Positions 8,508-17,358 of a stretch of 46,482 bases of DNA are shown here, piece after piece; position 1 is the first letter of the stretch, and each line of letters opens with the position of its first letter. The position numbers were made by a program, and so were the translations under genes. The DNA comes from an uncultured Mucispirillum sp. (GTDB taxonomy: Bacteria > Chrysiogenota > Deferribacteres > Deferribacterales > Mucispirillaceae): contig CALVEY010000017.1 in the NCBI GenBank assembly GCA_944326705.1, positions 1 to 46,482 of the forward strand, given 5' to 3'. The notes under the pieces are model-generated. The model saw nothing but the letters and a program-made list of their open reading frames with translations. It made no database searches and had not been told where the DNA came from.

Positions 8508-8861
8508 TTATGGGCATAATTGCAGTTTTTGAGATAGGATAGTGTTATTATCTTTTATGATTTCTAAAAAATTATTTCTGTCTATTATATATTTTGTATC
8601 ATTATTAATAAATTCATAATACAAAAAGTTACTGTTTCTTTTAGATATTACAGCTTTTCCCTGTAATGTTATAAAATCCCCTGTTTTTTTATTTAACCCT
8701 ATATAAATTACTTTATCACAGACCAGCTCGCCTTCTGGGCATAGCTGCACTAACTTAATCCATAAATTATTGCTTTCAAAAGAGCATGGCTCTATTGGAA
8801 CATTTTGTGCAAAAGTTATTAATGGAAACATAAGAAATATATAGATAATTGTTTTTTTCAT
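8508..8861 (-). CDS. small exported protein of unknown function
   Basis: I do not recognise this protein (117 aa). It has a clear signal peptide (MKKTIIYIFLMFPLITFA) and a mature part of about 98 residues with four cysteines that could form two periplasmic disulfides. Short beta-like segments (LVCDKVIYIGL, DFITLQGKAVIS, FLYYEF) suggest a compact beta fold. The ATG at 8861 is preferred to an in-frame GTG four codons upstream because GGAG precedes it at good spacing. It follows the TPR gene by 26 bases on the same strand and is probably cotranscribed. Confidence 0.65.
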   Translation of the reverse strand: MKKTIIYIFLMFPLITFAQNVPIEPCSFESNNLWIKLVQLCPEGELVCDKVIYIGLNKKTGDFITLQGKAVISKRNSNFLYYEFINNDTKYIIDRNNFLEIIKDNNTILSQKLQLCP

Positions 8862-8887
8862 AATTTTCTCCACTCCTTTTATTTATA

Positions 8888-9982
8888 CTAAAAAAAAATA
8901 TCTATTAATACTTTTATTATTACAGCCGCCAGCAGTATTTTAAAAAATAATAAGAAATATTCCTTCTTTTTTAAAGTGGAAATATGCTTTCTGATTTCTG
9001 GCAAATCTTTAAAAGATAGTGCTTTTTTATAATAATCAAATGCTTCATCATATTTACCAAGTTTTTCATTACAAAGCCCTGTAAGTGTATAAAGCTCCGC
9101 TTTATCATCATATTCTGTTGCGTTATTTAAGCATTCTAAAGCCTTACCGAATTCTCTTTTATTAATATAATATACTCCAAAAACATAATTTAAATCTGCA
9201 TCATCAGGATATAATTTAACACCTTCTTCAAGATATTTTAACTGTTTCTCATTATCGTCTAAGCTATCAGCACACAAAGCAGCATAATAATAAAGCCAGT
9301 TATCATTCTTGCCTAAAGCAAGTGATTTTTCCAAGTAAACCATTGCTTTATTATACTGTTCTAATTCAAATAAGCATAAGCCAGCTTCAGAATATACCCA
9401 GCTGTCATTTCTGCCAAGTAACATTACTTTTTCTATATTTTCATAGGCTTTTCCACACTCATTCTGCAGCCTGTATAAATATGATAATTCACTTTCAAAA
9501 TTTATTAATTCCTCATTATTTTTTATTAATGGATGGCATTTATTTAAATATTCACATGCTTTACTAAATTTTTTTTCATCAAGTTTTTTGCGGAAAAGTT
9601 TAATATAAGTACAGTATAATAAAGAAGATGTATCATCAAAATCTGGATAAATTTCTAAAGCTTTTATAAGATATTTTTCGGCTTCTTTATATTTTTGCAG
9701 ATAATAGCAGGAAATGCCTGCATGATAATTCCATAAGGCACTATTCTCCCCTTCATCTTTTACCTGCATTAAAGCTGATAAACCTTTTTTGTATTCTTCA
9801 TTATTATTATATGCTGCTGCAAGTCTGCACACCATATCAAATGTTAACTGCTCTTTTGGAAGGTTTGTAATAATATCTATAATTTCTTTATGTTTAGAGG
9901 CTTTTTGCAGAGTTTCTAACTGTTCTTTTAAACTAGTTATATTTTGATTTTCAAGTTTCTCTTCATTTTTAATAATTAGCAT
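8888..9982 (-). CDS. TPR-repeat protein with C-terminal membrane anchor
   Basis: Protein of 364 aa built mostly of tetratricopeptide repeats (about residues 30-330). Consensus-like units such as NSALWNYHAGISCYYLQKYK and AELYTLTGLCNEKLGKYDEA can be read. Repeated W-[VL]-Y segments followed by YNKAM indicate related neighbouring repeats. The last 20 residues (YFLLFFKILLAAVIIKVLID) form one transmembrane helix, and there is no signal peptide, so the repeats probably face the cytoplasm on a tail anchor. A scaffold role is likely; the partner is unknown. The ATG at 9982 with an upstream GGGTGGGG is preferred to the GTG at 9994. Confidence 0.75.
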   Translation of the reverse strand: MLIIKNEEKLENQNITSLKEQLETLQKASKHKEIIDIITNLPKEQLTFDMVCRLAAAYNNNEEYKKGLSALMQVKDEGENSALWNYHAGISCYYLQKYKEAEKYLIKALEIYPDFDDTSSLLYCTYIKLFRKKLDEKKFSKACEYLNKCHPLIKNNEELINFESELSYLYRLQNECGKAYENIEKVMLLGRNDSWVYSEAGLCLFELEQYNKAMVYLEKSLALGKNDNWLYYYAALCADSLDDNEKQLKYLEEGVKLYPDDADLNYVFGVYYINKREFGKALECLNNATEYDDKAELYTLTGLCNEKLGKYDEAFDYYKKALSFKDLPEIRKHISTLKKKEYFLLFFKILLAAVIIKVLIDIFF

Positions 9983-10231
9983 GATTTTCCCCACCCATAA
10001 AGAAATTTTATTAAAATATCACTTGAAAAAAATTTAATAATTTTTTTTCTTATATTTGCTTAACCTATTGTATTTCATACTCTTTTCTTATATCTACATA
10101 AAAGATACTAGTCAAGAGCCAAAATAAATTTATAAACATTAAGAGTCCAACAAGAACAAAAATATAACTAATAAAACAACGCAAAAATATTTGAAAATTC
10201 TAAGATTAAATTTGAAAAAAATACCTGATTT

Positions 10232-10262
10232 GGGTAGTGTGAGTATATTCACAGCAATACCC
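10232..10262. promoter_or_regulatory. Crp-type palindrome inside a longer hairpin
   Basis: TGTGA-GTATAT-TCACA at 10238-10253 is a perfect match to the classical Crp half-sites at the classical spacing. It is enclosed by a second pair of arms, GGGTA (10232-10236) and TACCC (10258-10262). It lies 240 bases upstream of the structured RNA block and 256 bases upstream of the TPR start. No gene start is close, so its target is unclear. Confidence 0.5.
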
Positions 10263-10480
10263 CTTCCATTAATAAATAATGAAATAAATTATTAATATAT
10301 GATGTTTTATAAATACTATTAAATTATCTGCAGTGATTATATAATATATTTCTAAAAAATGCCAGCAAAAAAATTTCAGATACTTACATAGTAATAGAAA
10401 TTTATGGCGAATTGGGCTTATATAATAACATATGTGATTGCAATGGAATTTTTTTGATAATAAAAGGAAAGATTACATAA

Positions 10481-10631
10481 GAAATGAGGGGGTGAGCAGT
10501 ACATGCGCGTATACTCTCACACCCCAGCATTTCATATGCGAATCAAAGCCCCGACCCTGAGTTGTTTCTCTTTTGCGGAGTGCTTTGAAATCCCTAAGGA
10601 CTCACCGGAGCGAATGGCTTATCCTAAGGGA
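10481..10631. ncRNA. candidate structured RNA, family not recognised
   Basis: This 151-base block is clearly richer in G+C than its AT-rich surroundings and folds into three successive stems. First is a long hairpin, 10481-10533: GAAATG/CATTTC, then GGGG/CCCC, TGAG/CTCA and AGTA/TACT. Second is TCAAAGC (10543-10549) with GCTTTGA (10582-10588), enclosing a partly paired interior. Third is TCCCTAAGGA (10591-10600) with TCCTAAGGGA (10622-10631), one mismatch. A TATAAT at 10421-10426 could serve a plus-strand transcript. The block could equally be the 3' untranslated region of flgE on the minus strand, since flgE stops at 10654. I looked for tmRNA, SRP RNA, RNase P, 6S RNA and common riboswitch cores and found none of their conserved motifs. 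No long open reading frame runs through it. Confidence 0.6.
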
Positions 10632-10653
10632 AAATTTTAATCAACTATCTATC

Positions 10654-13600
10654 TTAACGTTTCATGTTAAGTAACTCTTGAATCATCTCATCGGAGGTAG
10701 AGATAACTTTAGAGTTTGATTGGTATGCCCTTTGAGTTGTAATCATATTTACAAGCTCTGTTGATAAATCAACATTTGAGTTTTCAAGCATAGATGCTGC
10801 GATTTCGCCTCTATCCCCAGTCATTGGCTCGCCTATTGTAGCCTGACCAGAAGCACCTGTTGCTTGGAACATTGTATCACCTACTTTTTCTAAACCTCTT
10901 TCATTTACGAAAGTTGCAAGTGCTATTTGAGCTAATACCCTTGTTTGACCATTTGAGTATGTACCTACAAGTTCACCAGCTGGGTTAAACATAGTTTGAG
11001 TTAAGTCACCAACAGTGTAACCATCTGTAGAAGCTCTTGTAATACCACCACCATTTGCAGCTATTGATAAGCCGTCATTTTCACCTGCTGTTCCTAAGTT
11101 TAATGCAATTGGGTCAATTGTATTTGTTCCATTTGCAGCAGCAAACCTAAGTGTAGGGTTAGATATTACTTTTGATGGAGTAGTAAACCTGTCATACATA
11201 TGGCTTAAAGTGCCATCTGCATTAAACCTTAAAATAAGTTCGTTTTGGCTTGCTCCATTAATAGCAACATCGTTTAATGGGTCATCAGTTTCTATTTCCA
11301 TTCTCCATTCATTTAATTCTTCATTCCATAAGCTGAATGTAAAGTTAATATTGTGTTTGTTACCCTGCTCATCATAGATTTCCATTGTTCTGTAAGCTAT
11401 ACCGCCTGTTGCAGCAGTAGTTGTTCCCTGCATAGAGTTGTTGAAAATCATATTTGATGTTTCAGAGCCGCCTGTTGCAGTAATAGTTAAGAAATCAATA
11501 TTATTTCTACCACCTTTTTCACCAGTTACTTTGATAACACCATTTTCTATTGTAACATTATCAAATGTATTGTGACCGCCATTTAAGTCTACAAATTTTT
11601 CAATAGCAAGCATATAATCTGCTACTGTGCTTGTAGCACCTATTGAGAAGTAACCATTGTTAGTAATTTGTTCATCATTAATGCTGCCTTTAATTTCCAG
11701 TGTAGATTGGTTTTCTACAAAGTTCATATAGTTACCGTTTTCATCAAACAGGTTCATCATTAATGTAGTATCATCTGCAGTAGTTAAGAACTGTTTAGAT
11801 GTAAATGATTTGCCTATACCTAATGTACCAGTAACATTTTCTTCAAACATATTTTCATTAAAGATTTCGCCTTTATTAGCTTTTGTAATATCAATACCAG
11901 TAATGTTATCTACTATGTTTGATTCACCATCTATTGTATATCCTGCAGTTGTAATAGTCTGACCTACTAAACCATTAGATAACATTTCTTTTAAGAATGG
12001 AGTTTTTGCAGTAGTTTCTATTCTTGAGAAAGAAATATCATTGCCGCCTGCTGTTACTGTAAAAGTATTATCACCTGCATTGTAAGCAACTGTAACACCT
12101 GCAAAATCACCGCCTGCTGCTCGAATTTGTGCTTGTAATTGTTGAGCAAGTGAATTTGCATCAGTAAATACTGCTTGAGCTGGAGCTGTAGGACCACCTG
12201 CTGTATTGTATTCTAATATAATAGGGTTTGCCATACCTGTTAATCTGAAAACAAGTGTTTCACCATTTTGCATGTGTAAGTCATTTGTAGACATATCAAC
12301 CAGTGTGTTTTCTTCTGTATCTTCAAAGTTATAAACAATTCTGCCTTTACCAGCAATTGGCTCTACATCAACAGTTGATACAACATCATTTAATTGTTTA
12401 GGTGTAACAATATCATTAGCACCATAAGTATTTAATGAGTTATCAAAAACCATTTTTAAGTATGTATTAGGTACAGCTGTGCTGCCTATAGCCTGATGCA
12501 GCGTACTTTCACCAAAAGATATTGCATGGCTTGCACCTGTTACAGAAAAACTTAACTGGTTACCATCAAGACCAAAAGATACCCTTGTAGTAACTGGAGT
12601 TCCTGCAACATTTCCTGCAGCAGTTAATTGTTCATTTAATGTATCTGTTATTAATCTGCCTAATTCCTGAATAGTGTGGAATTGGTTTCTAACTGTTGGG
12701 TTTACTGTTTCAGTATAAGTAAATGGTCCAATATTTAATGTAGCTGCAGCTGTTCCTGTATTTGGGTCATAGATTGTAATATCATCAAAAGATATACCTT
12801 CACCTTCATTTAAACCAAAGTCGTTATCAAGGAACTCTGCACTAAATCCGTTTGGAACAACACCACCATTTATTGAGTTACTGATTCTATCAGTTAACTG
12901 CTCAATAGATGTAAAATCATCTTTATATGTAACTTCTTTTTGGTAAGTTAATTCAGAAGAATATTCTGTTTTACCAGCTTTAAAAGTAGTAGCAAGTGGT
13001 GAAAGCAGTGCAGCTAATTGAGAAGAACCACTGATACCGTTAATTTCAAATTCATGACCATAGTTAGCTTCAATCGCAAATTTACCATCTTTAAAAGTCA
13101 TTGTTGCAATTGGAGTACCTGCTGTATTTGTAGCTGTATCAACATGCTCTTTTGTAGCTTGAGCAAATATATTGTTTACTTCCTGCAGGAAGTCTTCAAT
13201 TGTAGTATATTTACCATCATTTAAAGAGTTACCGCCAAGAGAGCTGTAGTTTAATGAATAAGATGAACCGTTAATTCTAAAAGTAACGTTACCATTAAGC
13301 TCACTGATACCTAATGCTGTGCCGTTTTTATCTGATAACTGGCTCATTGGAGTATAAAGTGATGGGTTAGCTGAAATTCTAACTTTTTCACCATCTGCTA
13401 AGTCCATAGCAACACCATTTGCACTAAGCATAGTGTTTACATCCTGTTTAGCAGAAGCTTGAGTTAAAAGTTTACCATAAGTAACTGTTGAAGCTGTAGC
13501 ATTAGTATCTAATGCACCAGACATATTAATTTCAGTAGATTCTTTTGGTTTCATAACTTGATAGTTAGTACCTAAAACGATATCACCAACACCTACTTGT

Positions 13601-14049
13601 TTATTCATTTCACCAGTATCTGGGTCAGCCATCCAGCCTTGAACTCTGTAACCTGATGGAGTAGTTAAAGTGTTTGTATTATCAAAGTTAAAGTCACCAG
13701 CACGAGTATAGTAGTTTTGGTTTACACCTTCACCACGAACCACAAAGAAACCAGTTCCTTGAATAGCTAAGTCTGTTGTACTTTGAGTAGATTTTAATAC
13801 ACCAGATGTAAAAATATTATCAACTGCTGCAAGATAAACACCGTTACCAACTTGACGTGGGTTAATACCACCTCTTGAGTCTGTTGGTGTTTTACCACCA
13901 ATTAATGTTTGGCTCATTAAGTCCTGAAATACAGCACGGCCCATTTTAAAACCAATAGTGTTTACGTTTGCAATATTGTTACCAAGAACATCCATAGATT
14001 TCTGGTTTACATCTAATCCACTTACTGCATTATATAATGACCTTAACAT
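10654..14049 (-). CDS. flgE: flagellar hook protein, very long form
   Basis: Structural subunit of the flagellar hook, secreted by the flagellar type III apparatus. The N-terminus (MLRSLYNAVSGLDVNQKSMD, then NNIANVNTIGFK) is the conserved flagellar rod/hook motif. The C-terminus (ANSNVDLSTELVNMITTQRAYQ) is the conserved D0 coiled-coil helix. The protein is 1131 aa against about 400 in E. coli. The extra mass lies between about residues 180 and 900, as Thr/Asn/Gly-rich beta segments likely to be surface-exposed hook domains. It is the third gene of fliK-flgD-flgE. GGAGG lies 7 bases before the ATG. No conventional terminator follows; the structured block at 10481-10631 comes next. Confidence 0.93.
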   Translation of the reverse strand: MLRSLYNAVSGLDVNQKSMDVLGNNIANVNTIGFKMGRAVFQDLMSQTLIGGKTPTDSRGGINPRQVGNGVYLAAVDNIFTSGVLKSTQSTTDLAIQGTGFFVVRGEGVNQNYYTRAGDFNFDNTNTLTTPSGYRVQGWMADPDTGEMNKQVGVGDIVLGTNYQVMKPKESTEINMSGALDTNATASTVTYGKLLTQASAKQDVNTMLSANGVAMDLADGEKVRISANPSLYTPMSQLSDKNGTALGISELNGNVTFRINGSSYSLNYSSLGGNSLNDGKYTTIEDFLQEVNNIFAQATKEHVDTATNTAGTPIATMTFKDGKFAIEANYGHEFEINGISGSSQLAALLSPLATTFKAGKTEYSSELTYQKEVTYKDDFTSIEQLTDRISNSINGGVVPNGFSAEFLDNDFGLNEGEGISFDDITIYDPNTGTAAATLNIGPFTYTETVNPTVRNQFHTIQELGRLITDTLNEQLTAAGNVAGTPVTTRVSFGLDGNQLSFSVTGASHAISFGESTLHQAIGSTAVPNTYLKMVFDNSLNTYGANDIVTPKQLNDVVSTVDVEPIAGKGRIVYNFEDTEENTLVDMSTNDLHMQNGETLVFRLTGMANPIILEYNTAGGPTAPAQAVFTDANSLAQQLQAQIRAAGGDFAGVTVAYNAGDNTFTVTAGGNDISFSRIETTAKTPFLKEMLSNGLVGQTITTAGYTIDGESNIVDNITGIDITKANKGEIFNENMFEENVTGTLGIGKSFTSKQFLTTADDTTLMMNLFDENGNYMNFVENQSTLEIKGSINDEQITNNGYFSIGATSTVADYMLAIEKFVDLNGGHNTFDNVTIENGVIKVTGEKGGRNNIDFLTITATGGSETSNMIFNNSMQGTTTAATGGIAYRTMEIYDEQGNKHNINFTFSLWNEELNEWRMEIETDDPLNDVAINGASQNELILRFNADGTLSHMYDRFTTPSKVISNPTLRFAAANGTNTIDPIALNLGTAGENDGLSIAANGGGITRASTDGYTVGDLTQTMFNPAGELVGTYSNGQTRVLAQIALATFVNERGLEKVGDTMFQATGASGQATIGEPMTGDRGEIAASMLENSNVDLSTELVNMITTQRAYQSNSKVISTSDEMIQELLNMKR

Positions 14050-14073
14050 GAAAGCACCTCCGAATGCTTGCTC

Positions 14074-14105
14074 AGATAAATTTGACGCTCCTTCAAAATT
14101 TATCT
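14074..14105 (-). other. hairpin in the flgD-flgE intergenic region
   Basis: AGATAAATTT (14074-14083) and AAATTTATCT (14096-14105) are exact complements around a 12-base loop, ending about 25 bases before the flgE start. With no T tract after it, this is more likely an mRNA processing, stability or translational-control element than a terminator. Confidence 0.45.
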
Positions 14106-14146
14106 AAATACTTACTTTATTTATTTTTATTTTTTTTATTCTTTAA

Positions 14147-14935
14147 TTAAATTGTTTTTTTCTCTGCATCATCTTCTGTAGAACCGCTGCCGCTTCCACT
14201 TTCATCACCCTCGTTATCGCCGCCGGATAAATTCGGGTCTCTAACAGAGTATACATATTCACTTGATACAACACCTTCGCCAATATCAAAGTATAAAACT
14301 CCATTTGACATTTTAACACCTTGAACAATACCTGTGCCGTATTCTTGAACACCAACCTGCTCACCTGCAGAGTTAAATGCCTGCACTTCAAAGTAGTAAG
14401 TGCCATCAGGAACTTCTACTCCACCAACACCTGTTCCGTCCCAGTGGATAACATTTTGTCCTGATGTTAAGTCTTTATCAGGTTTAACTATAGCAACACA
14501 TGCACCCTCTTCATTATAAATATTGATTTGGGATTTTTCTGCTAATGCATCGCCATCAAGATAGAAGGAAATATTTTTCAAGCTGTCGCCGCCAACTGTT
14601 ACAGTGTTAGTTTGGTATTCAATTTCTTTACCAATAAAACCAGCACCAGCTGTTAATGAGCTGTTGTTGTAAGCCTGCATACTTAATAACTCAAGCATTT
14701 GCTCTAAACTTGAATTCATTGTTGTCATCTCATTTAATTGAGAAAACGCAGTTGTCTGGCTCATAAACTCAGCATTATCTGTTGGGTTTAATGGGTCTTG
14801 GTTTTGCAGCTGAGTAACAAGCAGATTTAAAAAATCCTGTTGGTCCAGGTTTGCATCCCCTACACCTTCTTTATTTTTGTTCTGCTGCTGTGTAATTGTT
14901 GTAGGCTCTAATTGTCCTAATAAATTAGTTTGCAT
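14147..14935 (-). CDS. flgD: flagellar hook-capping protein
   Basis: FlgD sits at the tip of the growing hook and guides FlgE assembly, then is discarded. The N-terminal secretion/cap segment (DQQDFLNLLVTQLQNQDPLN, then PTDNAEFMSQTTAFSQLNEM) is the FlgD hallmark, at residues 32-75. The central and C-terminal region (about residues 110-225) is the FlgD Ig-like/Tudor part, with the typical VIHWDGTGVGGVEVPDGTYYF. The last 25 residues are an acidic Gly/Ser tail. Length is 262 aa. It lies 15 bases after fliK, with AGAGGA before the ATG. Confidence 0.93.
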   Translation of the reverse strand: MQTNLLGQLEPTTITQQQNKNKEGVGDANLDQQDFLNLLVTQLQNQDPLNPTDNAEFMSQTTAFSQLNEMTTMNSSLEQMLELLSMQAYNNSSLTAGAGFIGKEIEYQTNTVTVGGDSLKNISFYLDGDALAEKSQINIYNEEGACVAIVKPDKDLTSGQNVIHWDGTGVGGVEVPDGTYYFEVQAFNSAGEQVGVQEYGTGIVQGVKMSNGVLYFDIGEGVVSSEYVYSVRDPNLSGGDNEGDESGSGSGSTEDDAEKKTI

Positions 14936-14950
14936 TTTTTTCCTCTTATC

Positions 14951-17275
14951 TTAGGCATATATGCCTGTTGCTTTTTTATTAGCAACTTCTGTGCCAACTT
15001 CTAAATCTTCTTCCTGACTTCTAAAACTTTTGCCTTTTTGTGTCTGTTTAGAAGTTCTTCTGCCCTGCTCATCATTATTCTGCTGTCTGTTCATTGCATC
15101 ATTATAAGCAAACTCCATATTATCAACTACTATGCCTTTTTCTGATAGCTGGTTTTTAAGTAAATCACTTTGAGCCATTATTAATTTATGGCTGCTTTCA
15201 TTATCAGATAAGAATTTGGCAGTTATTTTACCGCCGCTTTCACTTAAATGTATTTCCATTTTACCTAAATTTTCAGGTGTTAATACTACAGTTAATTTAG
15301 ATTCTCCTTTGCTGACAGATGACTGCATAGTGCGAACAAGTCTTTCAATATCTCTTGGCTCTTTCATATTATATGGTGCCTGAGCCTCTTTACTTTGTGC
15401 AGTATCATATTTTGCCTGAGCTTCTGCTGATGATTTTAAGAAATAGTTGAAATTATTTCCTTTATCACTTTGAGATGCAGAAAAATTTTCCCCTGCATTA
15501 CTTTGAGTCATCATCATTTCTTTCTGGTTTAAATTATTTTGTAAATTTTTACCTGTTTCTAATAAATTTACTGTATTTGCTTTTATTTCAGCTTTTGCAT
15601 TACTTTCGCCTCTTAAGCTTTCTGTAACTTCCACATTAGCTGTTTTAAACTCTTTCTGCACATCTTTTACAGATACAGTATCTGTCTGTTTAACTGTGTC
15701 TTTTACAATATCTTTTACACTTTCTTTAACAGTATCTTTTAATGTTTCTTTTGCTGTTTCCTGTGATAGTTTTTCATCAGATTGTTTGCTGTTAATATTT
15801 TCTTCTACTGCTGTATCTGCTAAATCTGCTAATTTCTGCATACTGTTATTATTTGATTTAACTATATCATCACCGCTTTCTGTTAAAACATCAGCTGATA
15901 ATACAGGCTGTTTATTTTCTGCATTATCTTCTAAAACTTGAGCTGTCTGCATTACTGCTTCATCAGAAATTTCTGTATTCATAACTAATGCTTCTTCTGC
16001 AGTAACAGTATTTTCTACTTTATTTTCAGATAAAATATCAGCCTGAGCTAAAATATTTTCCGCTGCAGTTTTCACTGTAGAAATAATATTTTTTGCAAGC
16101 TCTAGTTTTTCATTATTTGATGATAAATCAGCTTCTTTTACAGCCTCATCAATTAAAGCAGAAAGATTGTTTATTATTTCAGCATTATTTAAGCTATCGC
16201 TTTTTAAAGAAGTGATTATTTCTGAATTTTCTATGCTTTCAACAGTTTCTGCACTATCTTTATTATTTAAACTATCGCTTTTTAAAGAAGTAATTATTTC
16301 TGAATTTTCTATGCTTTCAACAGTTTCTGCACTATCTTTTGGCTGGTTTGTAAGCTCTGAAATTTTTTCCTGTATTGCATTATATGCTTCTTCTAATGAG
16401 CTGCTGTCTATTTCTGTGCCTAATATTTTTTCAGATATTTCTTCAAGAGAAATATTTTCCATATTAATATCTTCAGATAATGCTCCAATATATTCTACAA
16501 GCTGACCTAAATCAGACTTATCCATATTTTCAAATGTTGAAATAATATTCTGCAGCTGCATTTTTAAATCATCAGATATATTAAGTTCAGATATTGCTGT
16601 ATCTATATTTTCTATTAACGCATCAACATCTATATTAATATTTTCAAGTGCTGCATCTTCGTCATTTGCTGCTTCTGTAACAGTATTATTTTTTGCAGCT
16701 GTTTGCAGTAATGCTAAAATATCTTTTATAGATATAGTTTCAGCCTGACTGTTTTCTGGCTGTGTATGTGTATTTTGGTTTGATTGTATTTCCTGATTAG
16801 CAGCAATATTTTTATTACTGCCTGTTTCTGCCTGACTATTCTGCATAGCTTTAACATCTCTTTTTTCAAATACATTCTGCTCTTTAATTGTATTTGTATT
16901 TTTCATATTTCTGCTTGCAGGACTGTCATCTCTATATACTTTTCTTTCTACTGCTTCATAATTTTCTTTGTCTTTATTATATCTATTATCATCATTTCTA
17001 TTATAATCATTATCATCTTTACTGTATTTATTTTCAGATACTCTGTCGCTGTATTTTTTTGTATCAGAATAAGATGAGTAAGAATTATTTTCCTGATATG
17101 ATGAGTAACTGTTTTCTTTTCTGCTGTATGGGCTTATAGAATTATCATAAGAATTATCTTTTATAGAATCAAAAATAGACTGAAAAGATTCTCCTGATAT
17201 ATCAGCAGTTTCTGAAAAAGATGGTAATAAAGACTGGGCAGTATTTGCTTTGTTTACAGTGTTGAAATTTATCAT
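14951..17275 (-). CDS. fliK: flagellar hook-length control protein
   Basis: FliK is the secreted ruler that switches export from hook to filament subunits. The conserved Flg_hook domain is at the C-terminus, about residues 650-740 (VSKGESKLTVVLTPENLGKM, EIHLSESGGKITAKF). The long N-terminal part is low-complexity and rich in Ser, Asn, Glu and Lys, as expected for the extended ruler. At 774 aa it is far longer than the roughly 400-residue enterobacterial protein, in step with the very long FlgE here. It contains an exact-style 26-residue tandem duplication. The ATG at 17275 with GGAGG 7 bases upstream replaces an in-frame start 30 bases earlier, which would lie inside the sigma-54 promoter region. 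It is the first gene of the hook operon. Confidence 0.88.
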   Translation of the reverse strand: MINFNTVNKANTAQSLLPSFSETADISGESFQSIFDSIKDNSYDNSISPYSRKENSYSSYQENNSYSSYSDTKKYSDRVSENKYSKDDNDYNRNDDNRYNKDKENYEAVERKVYRDDSPASRNMKNTNTIKEQNVFEKRDVKAMQNSQAETGSNKNIAANQEIQSNQNTHTQPENSQAETISIKDILALLQTAAKNNTVTEAANDEDAALENINIDVDALIENIDTAISELNISDDLKMQLQNIISTFENMDKSDLGQLVEYIGALSEDINMENISLEEISEKILGTEIDSSSLEEAYNAIQEKISELTNQPKDSAETVESIENSEIITSLKSDSLNNKDSAETVESIENSEIITSLKSDSLNNAEIINNLSALIDEAVKEADLSSNNEKLELAKNIISTVKTAAENILAQADILSENKVENTVTAEEALVMNTEISDEAVMQTAQVLEDNAENKQPVLSADVLTESGDDIVKSNNNSMQKLADLADTAVEENINSKQSDEKLSQETAKETLKDTVKESVKDIVKDTVKQTDTVSVKDVQKEFKTANVEVTESLRGESNAKAEIKANTVNLLETGKNLQNNLNQKEMMMTQSNAGENFSASQSDKGNNFNYFLKSSAEAQAKYDTAQSKEAQAPYNMKEPRDIERLVRTMQSSVSKGESKLTVVLTPENLGKMEIHLSESGGKITAKFLSDNESSHKLIMAQSDLLKNQLSEKGIVVDNMEFAYNDAMNRQQNNDEQGRRTSKQTQKGKSFRSQEEDLEVGTEVANKKATGIYA
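16185..16340 (-). repeat. 78-bp tandem duplication inside fliK
   Basis: Two adjacent copies with period 78 bases (16185-16262 and 16263-16340) differ at only a few positions. They encode two copies of a 26-residue unit containing SAETVESIENSEIITSLKSD. The in-frame unit changes ruler length without disrupting the gene and looks recent. Confidence 0.9.
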
Positions 17276-17300
17276 AATCAAACCTCCACGCTGTAAGACA

Positions 17301-17317
17301 AGCAAATATCAAGCCAA
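17301..17317 (-). promoter_or_regulatory. sigma-54 promoter of the fliK-flgD-flgE operon
   Basis: On the minus strand TTGGCTTGATATTTGCT matches the sigma-54 consensus: GG and GC are spaced exactly 12 bases apart, with TTGGC and TTGCT flanks. It lies 26 bases upstream of the fliK ATG, so the predicted 5' leader is only about 15 bases and just includes the GGAGG. Sigma-54 control of hook genes is known in several flagellated bacteria. Confidence 0.75.
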
Positions 17318-17358
17318 AATTTGAAAAATAAAAAAGAAAATTAAATTTATATGAAATT

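Larger units (their letters stand above)
9995..10653. other. 659-base gene-free interval
   Basis: No coding region of note. Its left two thirds is AT-rich and contains the TGTGA-N6-TCACA hairpin at 10232-10262 and TATAAT hexamers at 10340-10345 and 10421-10426. Its right third holds the GC-rich structured block at 10481-10631, which ends 23 bases from the flgE stop codon. The TPR gene leaves on the left and flgE ends on the right. Confidence 0.6.

Noticed and set aside
10481-10631. Possible tmRNA, SRP RNA, 6S RNA, RNase P or tRNA
   Set aside because: None of the conserved cores (CCA-ending acceptor stem, GGAAG...AGC SRP tip, RNase P GAGGAAAGUC, 6S single long bubble) can be found. Kept only as an unassigned structured RNA.
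15696-16505. Open frames antisense to fliK
   Set aside because: They mirror the low-complexity Ser/Glu/Asn codons of fliK, have no ribosome binding sites, and the duplicated unit shows up in them only as a reflection of the fliK repeat.
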